A stretch of DNA of 16,540 nucleotides. Source: Hermodarchaeum sp048885185 (GTDB lineage Archaea; Asgardarchaeota; Hermodarchaeia; Hermodarchaeales; Hermodarchaeaceae). Location: contig JBHLQC010000022.1 in the NCBI GenBank assembly GCA_048885185.1, positions 1-16,540 on the forward strand. The letters run 5' to 3'. Below, in pieces: positions 13,698 through 16,540 of this stretch. How positions within the stretch are numbered: the stretch's first letter is position 1; every line of letters starts with the position of its first letter. A program made the position numbers and the translations under genes. Below the pieces are notes generated by a model. The model worked only from the letters and a program-made list of their open reading frames with translations, was not told where the DNA came from and did not search any database.

Positions 13698-13877
13698 TTA
13701 ATAATGAAAAGAGGTGGGGGCTCTCGGCTCGTCGCGAGATCGTCATAGCACAAGGCTCAGTATGGAGCGGCGGTGCTTCACTGAACCCCGGAAATCATGA
13801 AAGGCTACGCGAGCTTTATCTGTTTTGGCACTCAACTCAAACCAGCATCTGACGAGTATTAAACAAAGAAAAAACAG
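13698..13877. other. 180-nt convergent intergenic region, hairpin-rich, possible ncRNA
   Basis: This gap between the ends of the JAMM and Pop5 genes holds no convincing ORF. Plus-strand positions 13711-13790 are GC-rich and can fold: TCTCG/CGAGA (13722-13726 with 13735-13739), GCTC/GAGC (13755-13758 with 13765-13768), and GGGG (13716-13720) could pair with CCCC (13786-13789) around both. I tested it by eye for a tRNA, SRP RNA, RNase P RNA and C/D box RNA and found no match. It may simply be overlapping 3' ends. Confidence 0.25.
13858..13876 (-). terminator. T-tract terminator of the L15e-Pop5 operon
   Basis: Immediately after the Pop5 stop the minus strand reads CTGTTTTTTCTTTGTTTAAT, with a run of six T. 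This is the type of T-rich signal at which archaeal RNA polymerase stops, and it falls at the end of the four-gene operon. Confidence 0.5.
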
Positions 13878-14234
13878 CTATCGATGTTTCCTAGGTTTAA
13901 TTACATCACGTGCATCGAGTTGTGGAAGCAAAGATACTGCTTTTCGAATCGTGCCACTTATTCCAACGACCTGAAGCAGAAGTGGGATTGAATTACAGGT
14001 TGTCATTGTTGCGAGGGCCGCCCGCAGAGGTTGCACCTGATCATGTTGGCAACGAAGAATTGCAGCGTGGGATTCTTGACGATACGCGATTAACCAAAAC
14101 CCGATGCGGCTAACACCTAATTCGCCGTATAATTCCTGTAACTGTTGCCATACTGCGTTGCGAAAAGTAGATTCTGAGGGAAGTTTCTCCTTCGTGTGAA
14201 GACGAACAGCTAGATACCGGCGTCGAGAACGCAT
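13878..14234 (-). CDS. rnp2: Ribonuclease P protein subunit Pop5 (Rnp2)
   Basis: A 118 aa Pop5/Rpp14-family protein that, as a dimer with Rpp30, supports the catalytic RNA of RNase P in 5' maturation of tRNA. Visible family features are the basic start MRSRRRYLAVRLH, the helix NAVWQQLQELYGELGVSRIGFWLI, the RNA-binding ESHAAILRCQHDQVQPLRAAL stretch and the closing VVGISGTIRKAV. Length matches the family. It starts 2 nt after the Rpp30 stop, with AGGAGGAAGG immediately upstream, and is followed by a T tract. Confidence 0.88.
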   Translation of the reverse strand: MRSRRRYLAVRLHTKEKLPSESTFRNAVWQQLQELYGELGVSRIGFWLIAYRQESHAAILRCQHDQVQPLRAALATMTTCNSIPLLLQVVGISGTIRKAVSLLPQLDARDVIKPRKHR

Positions 14235-14236
14235 AT

Positions 14237-14923
14237 CTAATCCTTCCTCCTGTGCGGCTTCGATAAGACCGATTTCATCGAATTGTGTATTTTTTTGATT
14301 AGCTCTATTGGTCTTTGTAAAATTGCATTCTTTGCTTCTGTCTCAGGAATGCTAGCCAGATACCCCAATGCTGCAAGATCACGGGGAGCCCTTAACCCCC
14401 AATAATCTGTTGTACCGCTAGTTAGAATTAGGTTACATTTAGCTCGAAGTAAATGGTCTATAGCAATTTTCATGACCCGCATGAGCCGGGAACGGGCTGG
14501 TCCTTTATTGGAAAGAAGTTTCTGAAGACAAATTTCAACTGGTTTATCATTGTTGGCTAATGCTCGAGAGATTTGAGAATCAATAATTGTGAAATCGTCT
14601 ATGTCTTGGAGCATTACCATATCGACTTCAGGAATTTCTGCTGCCGATAACCAGACCGGTTTTGTGCGACCATGAATGACAAGAAGATTAGTCTGATTGC
14701 GTTGATTCTTCACATGACTTCGTAGTCGAGTAGCACTCCGAGGTGCTATGGTTACTCGCTGAATGATATCCAAATCCTTGTCATGGAATCTTTGACTGAG
14801 AGGTCTGGGTGATTCAAGGGCAAACCCAGCAAATTGAAGTTCTCGAACCATATCAAGAAACTGCTTAACGTCCGAATCACTCTGGCGTTGCGTTAAACGA
14901 ACATCAAGATCGTAGGTTCGCAT
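14237..14923 (-). CDS. rnp3: Ribonuclease P protein subunit Rpp30 (Rnp3)
   Basis: A 228 aa TIM-barrel subunit of RNase P that pairs with Pop5. Features: YDLDVRLT at the N-terminus (first barrel strand), ELQFAGFALES, QRVTIAPRSATRLRSHVKN, VDMVMLQD, KPVEICLQKLLSN and the C-terminal LILTSGTTDYWGLRAPRDLAALG. The ATG at 14923 is 11 nt after the preceding stop and preceded by AGGATGG; an in-frame TTG at 14959 would overlap the upstream gene and is rejected. Neighbours are Pop5 and L15e, as in many archaea. Confidence 0.88.
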   Translation of the reverse strand: MRTYDLDVRLTQRQSDSDVKQFLDMVRELQFAGFALESPRPLSQRFHDKDLDIIQRVTIAPRSATRLRSHVKNQRNQTNLLVIHGRTKPVWLSAAEIPEVDMVMLQDIDDFTIIDSQISRALANNDKPVEICLQKLLSNKGPARSRLMRVMKIAIDHLLRAKCNLILTSGTTDYWGLRAPRDLAALGYLASIPETEAKNAILQRPIELIKKIHNSMKSVLSKPHRRKD

Positions 14924-14934
14924 GCGTTTCCATC

Positions 14935-15447
14935 CTAAATGAGTTTGAATTGACGGCAAAGGCTTTGCAGTTCATCAGGGGTATGTTTCGAACCTGCAAA
15001 TCGGATTACCAGACGCAGTGAATCACCCTGATTTAATATGCGTAAACGTCCCTGATAAGATTCCTGCTTATCAAACCGTAGAAAAATCTGCCCTTTCTTG
15101 TCGATACGACTCTCAAAGGTTTCAGCGATTTCGTTACGATCTTCTGCAAGGAGTCGATTTCCAATCGATTGCACAGCAAGTTTCGCTTGTGCACGTTGGT
15201 CTAAGCAGATTTCCAGGCGAATAATTGGATTATGAAAATGACCGCGAACCTTATTCCGCTTAAATTTTAGTAAGGCATGAACCGCTTCGGGAAATAGATT
15301 GAAAATTGCCGTTTTAACCTTCTCTTCATCCTCAGTTGCATGCACTAGTGCTTGTACATCAATTCGAACTGGTCCCCGTTCCAATACGGACACAGGTTCG
15401 TCACTTCCCAAAAGGAATTTGGTGCAATTACTTTCCTCTTCGACCAT
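14935..15447 (-). CDS. COG1325-type RNA-binding protein (predicted exosome/RNase P-associated)
   Basis: A 170 aa protein that matches by position and pattern the archaeal RNA-binding family COG1325, which regularly sits between L15e and Rpp30 and was predicted to act with the exosome. Visible patterns: VRIDVQALVHATEDEEKVKTAIFNL, IIRLEICLDQRAQAKLAVQSIG, GQIFLRFDKQESYQGRLRI and LRLVIRFAG. Its biochemical role is not established. The ATG at 15447 overlaps the last six codons of L15e by 20 nt and has GGAA just upstream; a start at 15504 would extend the overlap to 77 nt and is rejected. Confidence 0.75.
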   Translation of the reverse strand: MVEEESNCTKFLLGSDEPVSVLERGPVRIDVQALVHATEDEEKVKTAIFNLFPEAVHALLKFKRNKVRGHFHNPIIRLEICLDQRAQAKLAVQSIGNRLLAEDRNEIAETFESRIDKKGQIFLRFDKQESYQGRLRILNQGDSLRLVIRFAGSKHTPDELQSLCRQFKLI

Positions 15448-16003
15448 ATTTTCCGATACTAGGACGAAGCTTCTCGGCGCCCTTTCCCTTGTGGCGTAGA
15501 CCACGTGAAGTTTTTCCTGCAGGAGTTAATCCTCGAAATGCTCGACCCTTCTGAACTGGTTCACAAATCCACTTAATCCGCTGGTCAGCTTGGATTGCGG
15601 GATGAGAAGGATCAACCAAGATTATCTCATACCAGAGACTCTTTCCATCCTCAGCGATATAGTAAGAACCAAGTATTCGAAGATTTGGGAATTTTCGGGA
15701 CGCACGTTCCTCGGCAATCCATTGCCGGCTGCGACCCGGGGTAATTTTCACCGTTCCCATTTTCTTTGGTTTCCGACCCATCGTTGGTCGTGGTTTCCGG
15801 CGAGAACCGCGAGTTATACGCTGGCGAACTACAATGAAACCCTGCTTTGCGCGATACCCAATTTGACGAGCGCGATCAAGTCGAGTGGGTCTACTAATGC
15901 GGTTGGTTGCAGGTTCTTTTCGCCACTCGATTAGCCGCGTGCGAATCAGGGCTTTCAATTCTTTATCATGGCTAGCATAGAGCTCGCCAATGTGTTTGTA
16001 CAT
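15428..16003 (-). CDS. rpl15e: Large-subunit ribosomal protein eL15 (L15e)
   Basis: A 191 aa, highly basic ribosomal protein. The start MYKHIGELY, the block RPTRLDRARQIGYRAKQGFI, then RITRGSRRKPRP and GRKPKKMG, the NLRILGSYYIAEDGKSLWYEI core and the glycine/lysine-rich RGLRHKGKGAEKLRPS end all match the family at its usual length. The ATG at 16003 has GGAGG 11 nt upstream and a strong TATA box further up, so this is the first gene of its operon. Its last codons carry the start of the next gene. Confidence 0.95.
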   Translation of the reverse strand: MYKHIGELYASHDKELKALIRTRLIEWRKEPATNRISRPTRLDRARQIGYRAKQGFIVVRQRITRGSRRKPRPTMGRKPKKMGTVKITPGRSRQWIAEERASRKFPNLRILGSYYIAEDGKSLWYEIILVDPSHPAIQADQRIKWICEPVQKGRAFRGLTPAGKTSRGLRHKGKGAEKLRPSIGKYGRRGK

Positions 16004-16048
16004 CGACGTAGACGCCTCCGCGTAATAGAGGATAGCGAACCGCCATTG

Positions 16049-16057
16049 TATATAAAA
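16049..16057 (-). promoter_or_regulatory. TATA box of the L15e operon
   Basis: TTTTATATA on the minus strand, the best TATA match in the window, in the 65 nt between the dehydrogenase stop and the L15e ATG. It predicts a start site near 16027 and a leader of about 24 nt carrying the GGAGG ribosome binding site. Confidence 0.65.
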
Positions 16058-16068
16058 TTGTTATGCTA

Positions 16069-16540
16069 CTACTTGAGAAGTGCTAATAACTTCTCAGCGA
16101 TAACCATGGAGTTCGCTCGTGAAGCTTCATTGGTCTGAGCACCAATATGGGGGGTTGAAACAACGTTTGGTAAGGCAATGAGCTTTTTGAGTAACTCGTT
16201 GGAAAAGGGAGGTTCTTCTGTAAAGACATCGATGCCTGCACCTCCGAGGTGGCCGTCAACAAGACTTTGGTATAGGGCGTCCTCATCAACCACGCCTCCT
16301 CGAGCGGTATGGATTAAAATTGCTCCTTTGGGCATTGCAGAAATTTCTCGTTTTCCAATGAGGCCACGAGTTTTTGGTGTTAGAGGTACGTGTACAGTGA
16401 GGACATCGGAGACTGAAGTTAATTCGTCCGAGGGTAGAAACTTGACGCCAAGTTCCTTCATAGCCTCAATCCGTTCAGGCATAATGTCAAAGCCAAAGAC
16501 TGGCATCTGAAAGGCTAGAGCTCGTTTTGCAACTTCTTCC
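16069..16540 (-). CDS. D-2-hydroxyacid dehydrogenase, phosphoglycerate dehydrogenase-like (5' part outside window)
   Basis: The C-terminal 156 codons of an NAD-dependent D-isomer-specific 2-hydroxyacid dehydrogenase. The visible part enters the nucleotide-binding domain just after its glycine motif (EEVAKRALAFQMPVFGFD) and includes the catalytic Arg in HTARGGVVDEDAL, the Glu in DVFTEEPP and the His in TPHIGAQTNEA. The protein ends soon after (IAEKLLALLK), with no ACT domain, as in short archaeal phosphoglycerate dehydrogenases. Serine synthesis is therefore the likeliest role, but glyoxylate or other 2-ketoacid reductases share these motifs. Confidence 0.88.
   Translation of the reverse strand, partial: EEVAKRALAFQMPVFGFDIMPERIEAMKELGVKFLPSDELTSVSDVLTVHVPLTPKTRGLIGKREISAMPKGAILIHTARGGVVDEDALYQSLVDGHLGGAGIDVFTEEPPFSNELLKKLIALPNVVSTPHIGAQTNEASRANSMVIAEKLLALLK

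Noticed and set aside
13711..13795. tRNA or C/D box RNA in the GC-rich gap
   Set aside because: Some stretches recall a D-arm and a CTGA box, but there is no T-arm, no acceptor pairing, and no properly spaced C/D boxes on either strand.

Overview
The window is archaeal chromosome. The evidence is a set of archaea/eukaryote-type information genes (L15e, L37Ae, RNase P subunits Rpp30 and Pop5, proteasome alpha, SBDS, exosome Rrp4/Rrp41/Rrp42, a Brix protein, prefoldin beta, KEOPS Pcc1 and Cgi121), an archaeal-type CDP-alcohol lipid synthase, TATA-box promoters and GGAGG/GGTGA ribosome binding sites. Base composition is moderate. I cannot name the lineage from sequence alone.

Layout, in the order of transcription of the dominant (minus) strand. 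At the right edge is the 3' part of a D-2-hydroxyacid (phosphoglycerate-type) dehydrogenase. After a strong TATA box comes a four-gene operon: L15e, a COG1325-type RNA-binding protein, Rpp30, Pop5 (16003 to 13878), ending at a T tract. Two genes then interrupt the classic order: a plus-strand JAMM metalloprotease and, diverging from it, a small four-helix membrane protein. A second TATA box starts a run of fourteen closely packed minus-strand genes: PsmA, SBDS, Rrp4, Rrp41, Rrp42, L37Ae, Brix, Pcc1, prefoldin beta, a DHH phosphoesterase, two ECF ATPases, EcfT and Cgi121 (12662 to 3058). The first nine are the known archaeal proteasome-exosome superoperon. The ECF energizing module and Cgi121 are attached to its tail.

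Cgi121 meets a plus-strand THUMP protein tail to tail, the two stop codons sharing a TTAA. Upstream of the THUMP gene is a TsaC/Sua5 threonylcarbamoyl-AMP synthase. A divergent minus-strand group at the left edge carries a sugar-phosphate-type nucleotidyltransferase with a C-terminal hexapeptide-repeat region, a probable archaetidylinositol-phosphate-type synthase, and the first 25 codons of an unrecognised gene.

Functionally, the window groups RNA processing and decay (exosome, RNase P), ribosome biogenesis (SBDS, Brix, L15e, L37Ae), protein folding and turnover (prefoldin, proteasome, JAMM) and tRNA t6A37 formation (Sua5, Cgi121, Pcc1). The oddities are the JAMM/membrane-gene insertion that splits the superoperon, an ECF transporter core with no visible substrate-binding subunit, a proteasome alpha lacking the gate arginine, a charged C-terminal tail on Rrp41, and many stop codons embedded in the next gene's ribosome binding site. 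I saw no CRISPR array, insertion sequence, tRNA or rRNA.
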